This document shows positions 41,783 through 50,627 of a DNA stretch of 64,000 bases, one piece after another; position 1 is the stretch's first letter; every line of letters starts with the position of its first letter. The stretch is from Aquabacterium sp041909175 (GTDB lineage: Bacteria; Pseudomonadota; Gammaproteobacteria; Burkholderiales; Burkholderiaceae_C), in contig NZ_JAYRDZ010000013.1 of the NCBI RefSeq assembly GCF_041909175.1, positions 1 to 64,000 on the forward strand, given 5' to 3'. Position numbers and translations under genes: made by a program. The notes beneath the pieces are model-generated. The model did not search any database and was not told the origin of the DNA. It saw nothing but the letters and a program-made list of their open reading frames with translations.

Positions 41783-43264
41783 ATGACTGATATGAACTGG
41801 CTCGTGGTCGCCCCCGAGATTCTCCTGCTGGGCATGGCCTGCTTGGTCGCGCTGGTGGACCTGTTCGTGACCTGTCCCAAGCGCATGCCGACGTACCTGC
41901 TGACGCTGGCCTCGCTGGCGGCAGTGGCTGGCCTGCACATCGGGGCACTGGACTCCAGCGTGTCGGCCTTTGCCATGCAGCGCATGGTGGTGGTGGACCC
42001 GATGGGGCACTTGCTCGCCTTGTGCGCCACGCTGGCCGTGATGGCCGCACTGGTCTACGCACACACCTATGCCGCATCGCGCGACATGCTCAAGGGGGAG
42101 CTGTTCTCCCTGTCGATGATGACCCTGCTGGGCATCTCGATCATGATCATCGGCAACAACTTCCTGACCATCTACTTGGGTCTGGAACTGATGTCGCTGT
42201 CGCTGTACGCCCTGGTGGCACTGCGTCGTGACCACTTTGGTTCGACCGAAGCGGCCATGAAGTATTTCGTGCTGGGTGCGCTTGCTTCTGGTTTCCTGCT
42301 GTATGGCCTGTCCATGATGTATGGCGCCACGGGTTCGCTGGACCTGGGCGAGGTCTATCGTGCCACGCTGACCGGTCAGATCAACAAGCAAGTGCTGGCC
42401 TTTGGCCTGGTGTTCATCGTCTCCGGTCTGGCCTTCAAGCTGGGTGTGGTGCCGTTCCACATGTGGGTGCCTGATGTGTACCAGGGGGCGCCGACTGCCG
42501 TGACCGCGATGGTTGCGGGTGCGCCCAAGCTGGCTGCCTTTGCCATCACGGTGCGTCTGCTGGTTGAAGGTCTGATCAACATGGCAACCGACTGGCAGCA
42601 AATGCTGCTGATCCTGTCCGTGCTGTCGCTGGCGATCGGTAACTTGGCCGCCATTGCCCAGACCAACCTGAAGCGCATGCTGGCTTACTCGGGTATCGCT
42701 CAACTGGGTTTCATGCTGCTGGGCTTCGTGCCGAGCGTGGTGGCAGGCAACACCGTGTCGGCCGGTAACGGTTACGGTTCGGCGCTGTTCTATGTCCTGA
42801 CGTATGTGCTGACTGCACTGGGTACCTTCGGCATGGTGATGTTCCTGGCTCGCCCGGGTTTCGAGTCGGAACAGATCTCTGACCTGTCCGGCCTGAACAA
42901 GCGCAGCCCGATGCTGGCTGCTGCCATGGCCATCTTCATGTTCTCGCTGGCCGGCATCCCGCCGACGGTGGGTTTCTACGCCAAGCTGGCGGTGCTTCAA
43001 GCGCTGATCACGACCAACTCGGCCATGCTGATGTATGTGTCGATCTTCGCCGTGATGATGTCGCTGATCGGTGCTTTCTACTACCTGCGTGTGGTGAAGG
43101 TCATGTACTTCGACGAGCCGGTCGATACCACCCCGATCGCAGCTGGCGGCGAGGCCCGTGCGCTGTTGTCGGTCAATGCACTGGCCGTGCTGGGCCTGGG
43201 CATCCTGCCCGGTGGCCTGATGGCACTGTGCGCCCGCGCCATTACCCAGTCGCTGGCAGGCTGA
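41783..43264 (+). CDS. nuoN: NADH-quinone oxidoreductase subunit N
   Basis: This 493-residue antiporter-like subunit has LGLELMSLSLYALVAL, FKLGVVPFHMWVPDVYQGAP and NLKRMLAYSGIAQLGFMLLG. It completes the nuoA-N set in standard order with no insertions. Confidence 0.97.
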   Translation: MTDMNWLVVAPEILLLGMACLVALVDLFVTCPKRMPTYLLTLASLAAVAGLHIGALDSSVSAFAMQRMVVVDPMGHLLALCATLAVMAALVYAHTYAASRDMLKGELFSLSMMTLLGISIMIIGNNFLTIYLGLELMSLSLYALVALRRDHFGSTEAAMKYFVLGALASGFLLYGLSMMYGATGSLDLGEVYRATLTGQINKQVLAFGLVFIVSGLAFKLGVVPFHMWVPDVYQGAPTAVTAMVAGAPKLAAFAITVRLLVEGLINMATDWQQMLLILSVLSLAIGNLAAIAQTNLKRMLAYSGIAQLGFMLLGFVPSVVAGNTVSAGNGYGSALFYVLTYVLTALGTFGMVMFLARPGFESEQISDLSGLNKRSPMLAAAMAIFMFSLAGIPPTVGFYAKLAVLQALITTNSAMLMYVSIFAVMMSLIGAFYYLRVVKVMYFDEPVDTTPIAAGGEARALLSVNALAVLGLGILPGGLMALCARAITQSLAG

Positions 43265-43307
43265 TCAGCATGATGCTTCGACAGATCGAAGAACAAAGGG
43301 AAACCGC

Positions 43308-43622
43308 ATGAGCACGGGCCTGGTGCCCGGCTGGGCGGTGACCCTGATCCTGTTGGCCGCGTTGATCGCGGCCAATTTGCCTTTTGCGAACGAGCGGCTG
43401 TTTGTGGTCGGCCCTCGACGGGATCCCAAGGCGGTGGCTTTTCGCCTGCTCGAACTGGCGGTGTATGCCGCCTTGGTCGGTGGGTTGGGGCGCGTCATCG
43501 AAATGCAACTTGGTCAGGCGACGCCGATCCGCTGGGAGTTTGTCGCGGTCTGGTGCTGCGTGTTCCTGACCTTGGCCTTCCCGGGCTTTGTCTGGCGCTA
43601 TTTGCGCCGTCGGCGCGCCTGA
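43308..43622 (+). CDS. DUF2818 family membrane protein
   Basis: This 104-residue protein has three hydrophobic segments, near residues 8-25, 45-65 and 75-95, and an Arg-rich C-terminus (RRRRA). It matches the DUF2818 family, which recurs directly behind nuoN in betaproteobacteria. A complex I accessory or assembly role is suggested by position only. The gap to nuoN is 43 bases, and the following gene starts 26 bases on. Confidence 0.82.
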   Translation: MSTGLVPGWAVTLILLAALIAANLPFANERLFVVGPRRDPKAVAFRLLELAVYAALVGGLGRVIEMQLGQATPIRWEFVAVWCCVFLTLAFPGFVWRYLRRRRA

Positions 43623-43648
43623 GCCGGCCTCACCGGGCACAGCAAGCC

Positions 43649-44236
43649 ATGAACGACTCCAAGGACGACGACACGCACCTGCGTGAAACGTGCGTGCATT
43701 CCGAGACGGTCTACCAAGGTCGCTTTCTGGAGATGCGACGCGACGAGATCAAGCTGCCCGATGGCGGCCAGGCTTTTCGTGAGTACGTGATCCATCCGGG
43801 TGCAGTGATGGTCATCGCCATCCTGCCGGATGGGCGCCTTGTGATGGAGCGTCAGTACCGTTATCCCGTTCGTCTGACGATGATCGAGTTTCCGGCAGGC
43901 AAGCTCGATGCGGGCGAGGGCGGGCTGGCGTGTGCACAGCGTGAGCTGCTGGAAGAAACCGGATACCGTGCGGCTCGCTGGGCCCGCGCAGGGGTGATGC
44001 ATCCGGTCATCGGTTATGCCACGGAAGTCATCGAGATCTGGTTTGCCGATGGGCTCACCCTGGGTGACCGGCACCTCGACGAAGGCGAGTTTCTGGATGT
44101 GTTTGCTGCGAGCCAGGATGAGCTGGAGCAGTGGATGCTGTCTGGCAAGCTGACCGATGCCAAGACCATCGTCGGCATGATGTGGCTGCGCCAGTGGCGT
44201 GCAGGTCAGTGCCAGCTCGACTGGGTCGCAGCCTGA
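43649..44236 (+). CDS. Nudix hydrolase, ADP-ribose pyrophosphatase-like
   Basis: This 195-residue cytoplasmic hydrolase has a complete Nudix box at residues 84-106 (GKLDAGE, then RELLEETGY), with metal-binding glutamates E99, E102 and E103. The approach region (REYVIHPGAVMVIAILPDG and RQYRYPVRLTMIEFPAGK) is typical of NudF/ADP-ribose pyrophosphatases. ATG 43649 is preferred. A possible job is clearing ADP-ribose or related NAD breakdown products, apt next to complex I. Confidence 0.9.
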   Translation: MNDSKDDDTHLRETCVHSETVYQGRFLEMRRDEIKLPDGGQAFREYVIHPGAVMVIAILPDGRLVMERQYRYPVRLTMIEFPAGKLDAGEGGLACAQRELLEETGYRAARWARAGVMHPVIGYATEVIEIWFADGLTLGDRHLDEGEFLDVFAASQDELEQWMLSGKLTDAKTIVGMMWLRQWRAGQCQLDWVAA

Positions 44237-44251
44237 TCAGGACACCAGGAC

Positions 44252-44752
44252 ATGTTGGTCGTTGATCTGCACTGCGAGCACGGACACCATTTCGAGGGCT
44301 GGTTTGCCTCGGCTGATGACATGCATAGCCAGCGTGAGCGTGGGCTCTTGAGTTGTCCGGTTTGTGGTTCGTCTGACGTGACGCGGCGTCCGTCTGCGCC
44401 GCATCTGAATGTCTCAGGCATCCGTGATGAGGGGCGCTCGACATCGCATGCGCGCCAGGAGTCGGATCGGCCTGCGGGGGGCTCGGCCAGACCCGCCACG
44501 CCTGAGTTGCCCACCGACCCTCAGGCTGCTTTCCAGGCCTTGATGCTCAAGGCTGTGCGAGAGGTGCTCGACAAGACCGAGGACGTGGGCACCGAGTTCG
44601 CTGACGAAGCGCGGCGTATCCACCATGGTGATGCACCGCAGCGTCCCATTCGTGGGCAGTCTGATGCCGAAGAGGTGGAAGCCCTCAAGGAAGAGGGCAT
44701 TGATGTTTTCACCTTGCCTGTGCCCGACAACCTCAAGGGGCCGCTGCAGTAG
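44252..44752 (+). CDS. DUF1178 family protein with zinc-ribbon-like motif
   Basis: This 166-residue soluble protein starts with MLVVDLHCEHGHHFEGWFAS and continues with CPVCGSSDVTRRPSAP, so C8 with nearby His and the CPVC pair could bind zinc. The C-terminal GIDVFTLPVP segment is typical of DUF1178. The middle is disordered and Ser/Arg-rich. Function is unknown. It is the last gene of the nuo-linked run and is convergent with the FAD oxidase. Confidence 0.85.
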   Translation: MLVVDLHCEHGHHFEGWFASADDMHSQRERGLLSCPVCGSSDVTRRPSAPHLNVSGIRDEGRSTSHARQESDRPAGGSARPATPELPTDPQAAFQALMLKAVREVLDKTEDVGTEFADEARRIHHGDAPQRPIRGQSDAEEVEALKEEGIDVFTLPVPDNLKGPLQ

Positions 44753-44760
44753 CAGCTCTG

Positions 44761-46200
44761 TCAGACAACCCGACCAGGGTTGAGGATGTTGTCCGGATCC
44801 AGTGTCTGCTTGAGTGCACGCATCAGGGTGTTGGCCACTGGCGATTGACGGCGAGCCAGTTCCGCCTTGCGCAGGCGACCAATGCCGTGTTCGGCAGAGA
44901 TGGTGCCCTGGCGGGCGACGACGTCACCAAAGACCAGTTCGTTGACGTCGGCCTCGAACGCCAGCAGGGCATCGCCCTGCCGTTGACCGTCAGGTGCTTG
45001 CACGTTGTAGTGCAGATTGCCATCGCCCAGATGCCCGAAGCAGACGATCTGGGCCTGTGGCCATCGGGCATGAATGCGCTCAGCCATGTCGCGCACGAAC
45101 TCAGGAATGGCTGACGTGGGCAGGCCGATGTCATGTTTGACCATCAGCCCTTCTGCCTTTTCAGCCAGGGGGATGCCCTCGCGCACCTGCCACATGGCGG
45201 TGTGCTGAGCGGATTGGCGTGCCACCATGGCATTGCTGATCAGATCGAGTTCGAGGGCGCGCTGCAGCAAGTGATCCAGCCTGGTTTCTGCGTGACTGGC
45301 CGATTCGGCGCTGGCATTTTCAATGAGCACCAGCCAGGCAGGTAGCGCACCGCCCTCGTTGCGCAGGGGAGCGAGGATGCGGGCCACCTCAGGCAGGTGC
45401 TTGTCGAGCAAGCTCAGGGGCAACTGGGCCATGACCTCGAAGGCTGTGAGCCCCGCGTCGAGTTCATTGCGCGCCAGTTTCAGCAAGTCGACTGCAGCTT
45501 CCAGCGAGTCGCATGCGGCCAGTGCCGCTGTTTCCCCTCGCGGCTGGGGGTAGAGGCGCAATGTGGCGGCGGTGATCACGCCAAGCGTGCCTTCGCTGCC
45601 AATGAAGAGGTCCCGCAGGTCGTAGCCGGTGTTGTCCTTGCGCAGCCCTTTGAGGTTGCTCCAGACGTCGCCGCTGGCCGTGACCGCCTCCAGACCCAGG
45701 CACAGGTCGCGGGCCGTGCCGTAGCGCAGCACCTGGGTGCCACCCGCATTGGTGGCGAGGTTGCCACCGATGGTGCAAGTCCCTTCAGATGCCAGACTGA
45801 GCGGAAACAGCAGGCCGGCGGCGCGGGCCGCTTCCTGCACGTCGGCCAGCAGGCAGCCCGCCTGAACCGTGATGGTGAGGTTCGCGGGGTCGACCGCCAG
45901 CACCTGACGCAATCGTTGCAGGCTCAGCAGCACCTGCTGACCTGACTTGTCCGGGATGGAGCCCCCAACCAGCCCTGTGTTGCCACCCTGCGGTACCACC
46001 GACACGCGGTGCTGGCGGCATACCCGTATGACTTCGGCGACCTGATCGGTTGTGGCAGGTCGGACCATGCACAGGGCTTGACCGGTGTAGCGACCTCGCC
46101 AGTCCTGGAGGTGACGCTCGGCCTGCTCAGGGGACGAGATGTCGACAAGCCCGCTGGCGTCCAGCACCAGGCGCAGGGCATCGACCACGGGGTGGTTCAT
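44761..46200 (-). CDS. FAD-binding 2-hydroxyacid dehydrogenase (GlcD / D-lactate dehydrogenase-like)
   Basis: This 479-residue flavoenzyme is of the VAO/PCMH type. The N-terminal FAD-binding domain (PQGGNTGLVGGSIPDKSGQQ) is followed by a cap domain that ends with CFGHLGDGNLHYNV and HGIGRLRKAEL. These features fit D-lactate, D-2-hydroxyglutarate or glycolate oxidase subunit GlcD; the exact substrate cannot be settled. It abuts the DUF2069 gene (1 base apart), so the two form an operon. Confidence 0.9.
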   Translation of the reverse strand: MNHPVVDALRLVLDASGLVDISSPEQAERHLQDWRGRYTGQALCMVRPATTDQVAEVIRVCRQHRVSVVPQGGNTGLVGGSIPDKSGQQVLLSLQRLRQVLAVDPANLTITVQAGCLLADVQEAARAAGLLFPLSLASEGTCTIGGNLATNAGGTQVLRYGTARDLCLGLEAVTASGDVWSNLKGLRKDNTGYDLRDLFIGSEGTLGVITAATLRLYPQPRGETAALAACDSLEAAVDLLKLARNELDAGLTAFEVMAQLPLSLLDKHLPEVARILAPLRNEGGALPAWLVLIENASAESASHAETRLDHLLQRALELDLISNAMVARQSAQHTAMWQVREGIPLAEKAEGLMVKHDIGLPTSAIPEFVRDMAERIHARWPQAQIVCFGHLGDGNLHYNVQAPDGQRQGDALLAFEADVNELVFGDVVARQGTISAEHGIGRLRKAELARRQSPVANTLMRALKQTLDPDNILNPGRVV

Positions 46201-46201
46201 G

Positions 46202-46648
46202 TCAGGCCTCCTGCTGCGGGGCTTTCTTGCCTGGCTTGGGGGGCAGCACCTTCAGGCGCAGGCGCACGTACACGGCACAGGCCACAAACAACACCACGCT
46301 CAGAGCCAGCTCGGCCAAGGCCAGGGCCTGCGAGACGCCATGATCGGTGGTGCCCCGCACGACACCTTCGGTGAAGTAAAGCCAGACCAGCAAAGACAGC
46401 CAGCGATAGGTATAGAGCCGGTGACTGGCAACGCCACTGAGCGCCAGAGTCAGGGGCAGGACCTTGAGCGCCAGTGCGCCAGTGCCGCCCTGCAAGGGGG
46501 CAAGCTTGAGCTCCCAGGCCAGGCCCAGACCAATCAACAGGATCAGCGTGCTCAGGGTGAGGCTGCGCAGCAGCTGGATACGCTGCATGCGCTCAGGAGG
46601 GTGGATGCCCAAAGGTTGGGCATCCTGATTCGTGTTCAGGTCAGACAT
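46202..46648 (-). CDS. DUF2069 family membrane protein
   Basis: This 148-residue protein has four hydrophobic segments and the YRWLSLLVWLYFTEGVVRG stretch characteristic of DUF2069. The C-terminus is Lys-rich (PPKPGKKAPQQEA). Function is unknown. ATG 46648 is preferred because the ORF upstream of it overlaps the divergent yihY start. Confidence 0.8.
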   Translation of the reverse strand: MSDLNTNQDAQPLGIHPPERMQRIQLLRSLTLSTLILLIGLGLAWELKLAPLQGGTGALALKVLPLTLALSGVASHRLYTYRWLSLLVWLYFTEGVVRGTTDHGVSQALALAELALSVVLFVACAVYVRLRLKVLPPKPGKKAPQQEA

Positions 46649-46665
46649 GCTGGCATCATAGCCAG

Positions 46666-47910
46666 ATGATTTCGAAACTCGTGAAACTGGTGGCAGATCT
46701 GCGGCAGCGCTGGGCGCTGTTGGCGCAGACCTTGCACCAATGGCCATGGGGTCAGACCTTTCTGACCTTGCGCCAGCGCTTCCGTGAAGACAGGTTGGGG
46801 CTGACGGCAGGTAGCCTGACCTTCACCACCACCATTGCCTTGGTGCCCCTGTTCACCGTGATGCTGGCCTTGTTCAGCGCCTTTCCGGTGTTTGCCCGCT
46901 TTCGCGCGGTGCTGGAAAAGCAGTTCCTGCAGGAGTTCGTGCCGGATGCCATTGCCAAGCCTGTGCTGCTGGGGTTGACCAAATTCGCCATGAAGGCCAG
47001 CCAGCTTGGGGGGGTAGGGCTGATTGGCCTGGGGGTGACGGCAGTGGCCCTGATGCTGACCATTGACCACACGCTCAATGCCATCTGGCGGGTGCGTCAG
47101 CCACGGCCCTTCGCACAGCGCGTGCTGGTCTACTGGGCTGCGTTGACCCTGGGGCCGTTGCTGCTGGGGGCCAGTCTGTCGATGACGTCCTATGTGTTGT
47201 CGGCGTCAAAGGGGCTGGTCAATGAGCTGCCGGGTGGGGTGGGTTTCTTGCTGTCTGTGGTCGTCTTCCTGCTGGAAACGGCAGGCTTCGCTGCGCTGTT
47301 TCGCTATGTGCCCAATACCTATGTGCGCTGGGAGCATGCCTGGGGGGGCGCTGCTTTTGTGAGCATCGCGCTGGAGTTGGGGCAGCGGGGTCTGGCGTTC
47401 TACTTGGGCAAGTACCCGATCTACGCCACGATCTATGGCGCTTTTGCTGCCGTACCCATCTTTCTGGTCTGGATCTATCTCAGCTGGGTGATCGTGCTGC
47501 TGGGCGCCGTGATCGTGGCCTACACACCGAGTTTGCTGTCGCAGGTGAAGCGCTGGCCGGATACGCCCGGCTACCGCTTCCAGATCGCCCTGGCGCTCTT
47601 GAGAGAGTTGTGCGCCGTGCAGCATGGTGCGCAGCGGGGGCATTCTGCTGAAACGCTGGCGCACTTGCTGAAAACCGATCCGCTGCAGATCGAGCCCATC
47701 ATCGAGACCCTGGTGGCGTTGGACTGGGTGGCACTGCTTCAGGAAGAAGGCCGCGAGGGCGGTGGCCGCTTTGTGCTGCTGTGTGATCCTGATACCACCT
47801 GCCTGGCACCGCTGGTCAAGCAGTTGCTGCTCAAACCCGACGCACTGACCTCGGGCTTCTGGATATCCACACGGATGGATGGTGTGACCGTGGGGCAGGC
47901 CTTGCGCTGA
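46666..47910 (+). CDS. YihY/BrkB family inner-membrane protein
   Basis: This 414-residue membrane protein has six hydrophobic segments in its first 290 residues. The family features AGSLTFTTTIALVPLFTVML and FVWIYLSWVIVLLGAVIVA are present. The C-terminal 110 residues are soluble and look like a winged-helix-type domain. The family was once annotated as ribonuclease BN, which is wrong for this fold; its function remains unclear. It is divergent from the DUF2069 gene with 17 bases between starts. Confidence 0.88.
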   Translation: MISKLVKLVADLRQRWALLAQTLHQWPWGQTFLTLRQRFREDRLGLTAGSLTFTTTIALVPLFTVMLALFSAFPVFARFRAVLEKQFLQEFVPDAIAKPVLLGLTKFAMKASQLGGVGLIGLGVTAVALMLTIDHTLNAIWRVRQPRPFAQRVLVYWAALTLGPLLLGASLSMTSYVLSASKGLVNELPGGVGFLLSVVVFLLETAGFAALFRYVPNTYVRWEHAWGGAAFVSIALELGQRGLAFYLGKYPIYATIYGAFAAVPIFLVWIYLSWVIVLLGAVIVAYTPSLLSQVKRWPDTPGYRFQIALALLRELCAVQHGAQRGHSAETLAHLLKTDPLQIEPIIETLVALDWVALLQEEGREGGGRFVLLCDPDTTCLAPLVKQLLLKPDALTSGFWISTRMDGVTVGQALR

Positions 47911-47921
47911 GCAGGCGTCGA

Positions 47922-48245
47922 TCAGAAGGGAATGCGGCCAGTCAGGACATCCTTGAACATGACCCAGTCGCCCATGAAGCTGTAGAGGGGGCGGATGAAT
48001 GTGGCGGGTCTGTTCTTCTCGAAGACGAAATGGCCGACCCATGCAAAGCCGTAGCCCGTCAGCAAGGCCAGCAGCAGGCCGCTGGCCGCGCCACTGGCGA
48101 TGCTGGCCGTGACGATGCACAGGACCATGAACGAGCCCACCACATGAAGCCGACGGCAGGTGCGGTTGCTGTGCTCGCCCAGATAGTAGGGATAGAACTC
48201 GGCAAAGCTCTTGAACTGACGCGGATCAACTGCAGAGGTTGGCAT
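47922..48245 (-). CDS. DUF962/Mpo1-like membrane protein
   Basis: This 107-residue protein has F-x-x-F-x-x-YYLGEHSNRTCRRLH at the N-terminus and VGHFVFEKNRPATF later, the conserved histidines and NRP motif of the DUF962/Mpo1-like family. The yeast relative Mpo1 is an Fe-dependent dioxygenase of 2-hydroxy fatty acids; bacterial function is not established. Two to three membrane segments are apparent. It is convergent with the YihY gene. Confidence 0.85.
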   Translation of the reverse strand: MPTSAVDPRQFKSFAEFYPYYLGEHSNRTCRRLHVVGSFMVLCIVTASIASGAASGLLLALLTGYGFAWVGHFVFEKNRPATFIRPLYSFMGDWVMFKDVLTGRIPF

Positions 48246-48448
48246 GTCTTGTTACCGATGGTAGGCTGTGAGGGCTAACCCTATTTAACAGTGACCTCTG
48301 TTGGGTAGCAATCATGGCTTGCCCTTTGAAAAGCTTTGTTTTTGCAGGGGGCTGGGCCTTGTAGGCATTGGCGATTCGGTCATGTTGGGGCAATATTTGT
48401 CCCCCGGCCCGTCGTTTTTGCCAACCCTGAACCAGAGGAGACGAGACC

Positions 48449-48919
48449 ATGAAAGTCAGTGACATCCTGCGCGTCAAAGGCAGCACGCTTTACACCGTTC
48501 ACCCCGAACAGGCCTTGGCCGAAGCCTTGGCTACGATGACCGAATTCGATATCGGCTCCCTCGTGGTCGTCGAGCACGGCGATGTCGTCGGCATGCTGAC
48601 CTTCCGCGAGGTGCTGCAGGCTGTTGTTCGCAATGGCGGCGTGGTGGGTGAAACCCGTGTGCGTTCCGTCATGGACGATCACCCGCTGACCTGCACCCCT
48701 GATACGGCCGTTGATGAAGTGCGCCGCATGATGCTGAGCCGCCACGCCCGTTACATGCCGGTGATGACCCAGAAGACGTTGATGGGCGTGATCTCGCTGT
48801 ACGACGTGGCCAAGGCGGTGGTCGATGCGCAGGACTTCGAGAACCGCATGCTCAAGGCCTATATCCGCGACTGGCCGGCTGAAGACAACGAGCCGAACAG
48901 GACGCCGACACTGTCCTGA
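48449..48919 (+). CDS. Two-CBS-domain protein
   Basis: This 156-residue cytoplasmic protein consists of two CBS domains (residues about 5-65 and 72-130), as in DIGSLVVVEHGDVVGMLTFR and ARYMPVMTQKTLMGVISLYD. CBS pairs bind adenosine ligands such as AMP, ATP or NAD and usually regulate partners. No catalytic domain is attached. AGAGGAGA precedes ATG 48449. The stretch 48246-48448 upstream holds no recognisable gene. Confidence 0.92.
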   Translation: MKVSDILRVKGSTLYTVHPEQALAEALATMTEFDIGSLVVVEHGDVVGMLTFREVLQAVVRNGGVVGETRVRSVMDDHPLTCTPDTAVDEVRRMMLSRHARYMPVMTQKTLMGVISLYDVAKAVVDAQDFENRMLKAYIRDWPAEDNEPNRTPTLS

Positions 48920-49017
48920 TCCTTCAGGATGCCCCCAGAAAGCGCCCGGTTCAGCCGGGCGTTGTCGTCATGGGGGACAATATCGGTTTTCCCGTTTCAT
49001 TCTTCCCGGTAGGCGCT

Positions 49018-50115
49018 ATGTCTGGCAGCACCTTTGGTCATCTGTTCACGGTCACGAATTTCGGCGAGTCGCATGGTCCGGCCATCGGCTGCGTCATTGA
49101 CGGCTGCCCTCCGGGCATGGCCCTGTCGGAAGCTGACATCCAGCCCGATCTGGATCGTCGCCGCCCTGGCACGTCGCGTCACGTCACGCAACGCAATGAG
49201 CCTGATTCGGTAGAGATCCTGAGCGGAGTCTACGAAGGCAAGACCACGGGGGCGCCGATCGCCCTGTTGATCCGCAACACCGATCAGCGCAGCAAGGACT
49301 ACGGCAACATCCTGCAGACCTTCCGCCCGGGGCATGCCGATTACACCTACTGGCACAAATACGGCATCCGCGACCCGCGTGGTGGCGGTCGTTCTTCTGC
49401 GCGCCTGACCGCGCCGATGGTGGCGGCAGGGGCGGTGGCCAAGAAGTGGCTGCGTGAACAGTTCGGCACCGAGTTCCGGGGCTGCATGACCCAAATCGGC
49501 GAGCTGCCCATTGCCTTCGAGGGCTGGGAGCATGTGCACAACAACCCGTTCTTCGCGGCCAATGTCAGCCAGATCGATGCGCTGGAAGCCTATATGGACG
49601 CGCTGCGCAAGGAGGGGGACTCCTGCGGTGCCCGCCTGACGGTTGAGGCCTCGGGCATGCCGGTTGGCTTGGGTGAGCCGCTGTTCGACAAGCTCGACGC
49701 CGACATCGCCTACGCCATGATGGGCATCAATGCGGTCAAGGGCGTGGAGATTGGCGACGGTTTTGCCTGCGTGTCGCAAAAGGGCAGCGAGCACGGCGAC
49801 GAGCTGACGCCGGAAGGCTTTGCCTCGAACCACGCGGGTGGCGTGCTGGGCGGCATCTCGTCCGGGCAGGATCTGCGCGTGTCGATCGCCATCAAGCCAA
49901 CCAGTTCGATCCGCATTCCCCGCCAGTCGATCGACCTGAACGGTCAGCCCGCCACGGTGGAGACCTTTGGTCGCCACGACCCCTGCGTGGGCATCCGCGC
50001 CACCCCGATTGCCGAGGCGATGCTGGCTCTGGTGGTGATGGACCATGCGCTGCGCCACCGTGCCCAGTGTGCGGATGTGCAGGTGTCGACACCGAAGATT
50101 CCGGCGCAACGCTGA
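49018..50115 (+). CDS. aroC: Chorismate synthase
   Basis: This 365-residue FMN-dependent enzyme makes chorismate from EPSP, the last shikimate-pathway step. Signatures are FGESHGPAIGCVIDGCPPGM, RPGHADYTYWHKYGIRDPRG and RHDPCVGIRATPIAEAM. ATG 49018 is preferred; the upstream in-frame ATG at 48970 follows a hairpin (GCGCCCGG/CCGGGCG) and adds residues absent from the family. The product feeds the PabB domain encoded nearby. Confidence 0.97.
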   Translation: MSGSTFGHLFTVTNFGESHGPAIGCVIDGCPPGMALSEADIQPDLDRRRPGTSRHVTQRNEPDSVEILSGVYEGKTTGAPIALLIRNTDQRSKDYGNILQTFRPGHADYTYWHKYGIRDPRGGGRSSARLTAPMVAAGAVAKKWLREQFGTEFRGCMTQIGELPIAFEGWEHVHNNPFFAANVSQIDALEAYMDALRKEGDSCGARLTVEASGMPVGLGEPLFDKLDADIAYAMMGINAVKGVEIGDGFACVSQKGSEHGDELTPEGFASNHAGGVLGGISSGQDLRVSIAIKPTSSIRIPRQSIDLNGQPATVETFGRHDPCVGIRATPIAEAMLALVVMDHALRHRAQCADVQVSTPKIPAQR

Positions 50116-50130
50116 TTCGCCTGGTACATA

Positions 50131-50163
50131 AAAATAGGGCCCCCACGTGGAGGGCCCTTTTTC
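50131..50163. terminator. Bidirectional terminator between aroC and gloA
   Basis: AGGGCCC (50136-50142) pairs with GGGCCCT (50152-50158). It has A-rich sequence before and T-rich sequence after, so it can end both convergent transcripts. Confidence 0.88.
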
Positions 50164-50186
50164 ATGGCCGGATCAGGCCGGCAGGA

Positions 50187-50603
50187 TCAGTTCAGTTCGG
50201 ACGCAGCCTCGGGGCGCTCGATCAGCTCCACCTTGTAGCCGTCGGGGTCGGTGATGAAGGCGATGATGGTGTTGCCGCCCTTGATCGGGCCGGCTTCACG
50301 TGTCACGGCACCACCCAGTTCAGCCGTCTTGGCTCGGACGGCTTCGCACACGGCGGCGGCGCTGTCTACACCAATGGCAATGTGGCCATAGGCCGAGCCC
50401 AGCTCGTAGCTGTCGACCCCGTAGTTGTAGGTCAGCTCGATTTCGGCGTGTTCGGGGTTGCTGCCATAGCCCAGAAAGGCCAGGGTGTACTGCTGTTCGG
50501 GGCGGTCGGTGGTGCGCAGCAGCTTCATGCCCAGGGCCTGGGTGTAGAAGTCGATCGAACGCTGCAAGTTGCCGACGCGGAGCATGGTGTGCAAGAGACG
50601 CAT
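50187..50603 (-). CDS. gloA: Lactoylglutathione lyase (glyoxalase I)
   Basis: This 138-residue enzyme converts the glutathione-methylglyoxal hemithioacetal to S-lactoylglutathione. It is of E. coli GloA length, with metal ligands H5, E56, H74 and a glutamate near residue 126 (DGYKVELIE). The absence of insertions fits the Ni-activated bacterial type. It lies just after the pabBC gene on the same strand. Confidence 0.96.
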   Translation of the reverse strand: MRLLHTMLRVGNLQRSIDFYTQALGMKLLRTTDRPEQQYTLAFLGYGSNPEHAEIELTYNYGVDSYELGSAYGHIAIGVDSAAAVCEAVRAKTAELGGAVTREAGPIKGGNTIIAFITDPDGYKVELIERPEAASELN

Positions 50604-50627
50604 GGGGGTTCCTTGGAAAATGGGGAC

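Noticed and set aside
40253..43000. 915-codon minus-strand frame opposite nuoM and nuoN
   Set aside because: It is antisense to two complete complex I subunits. Its composition (His, Gln, Arg) is that of a shadow frame.
44743..44756. GCTGC/GCAGC hairpin between DUF1178 and the FAD oxidase
   Set aside because: Only five pairs and no T-run.
48938..48962. Hairpin between the CBS gene and aroC as a strong terminator
   Set aside because: GCGCCCGG/CCGGGCG pairs well but lacks a T-run, so termination is doubtful.
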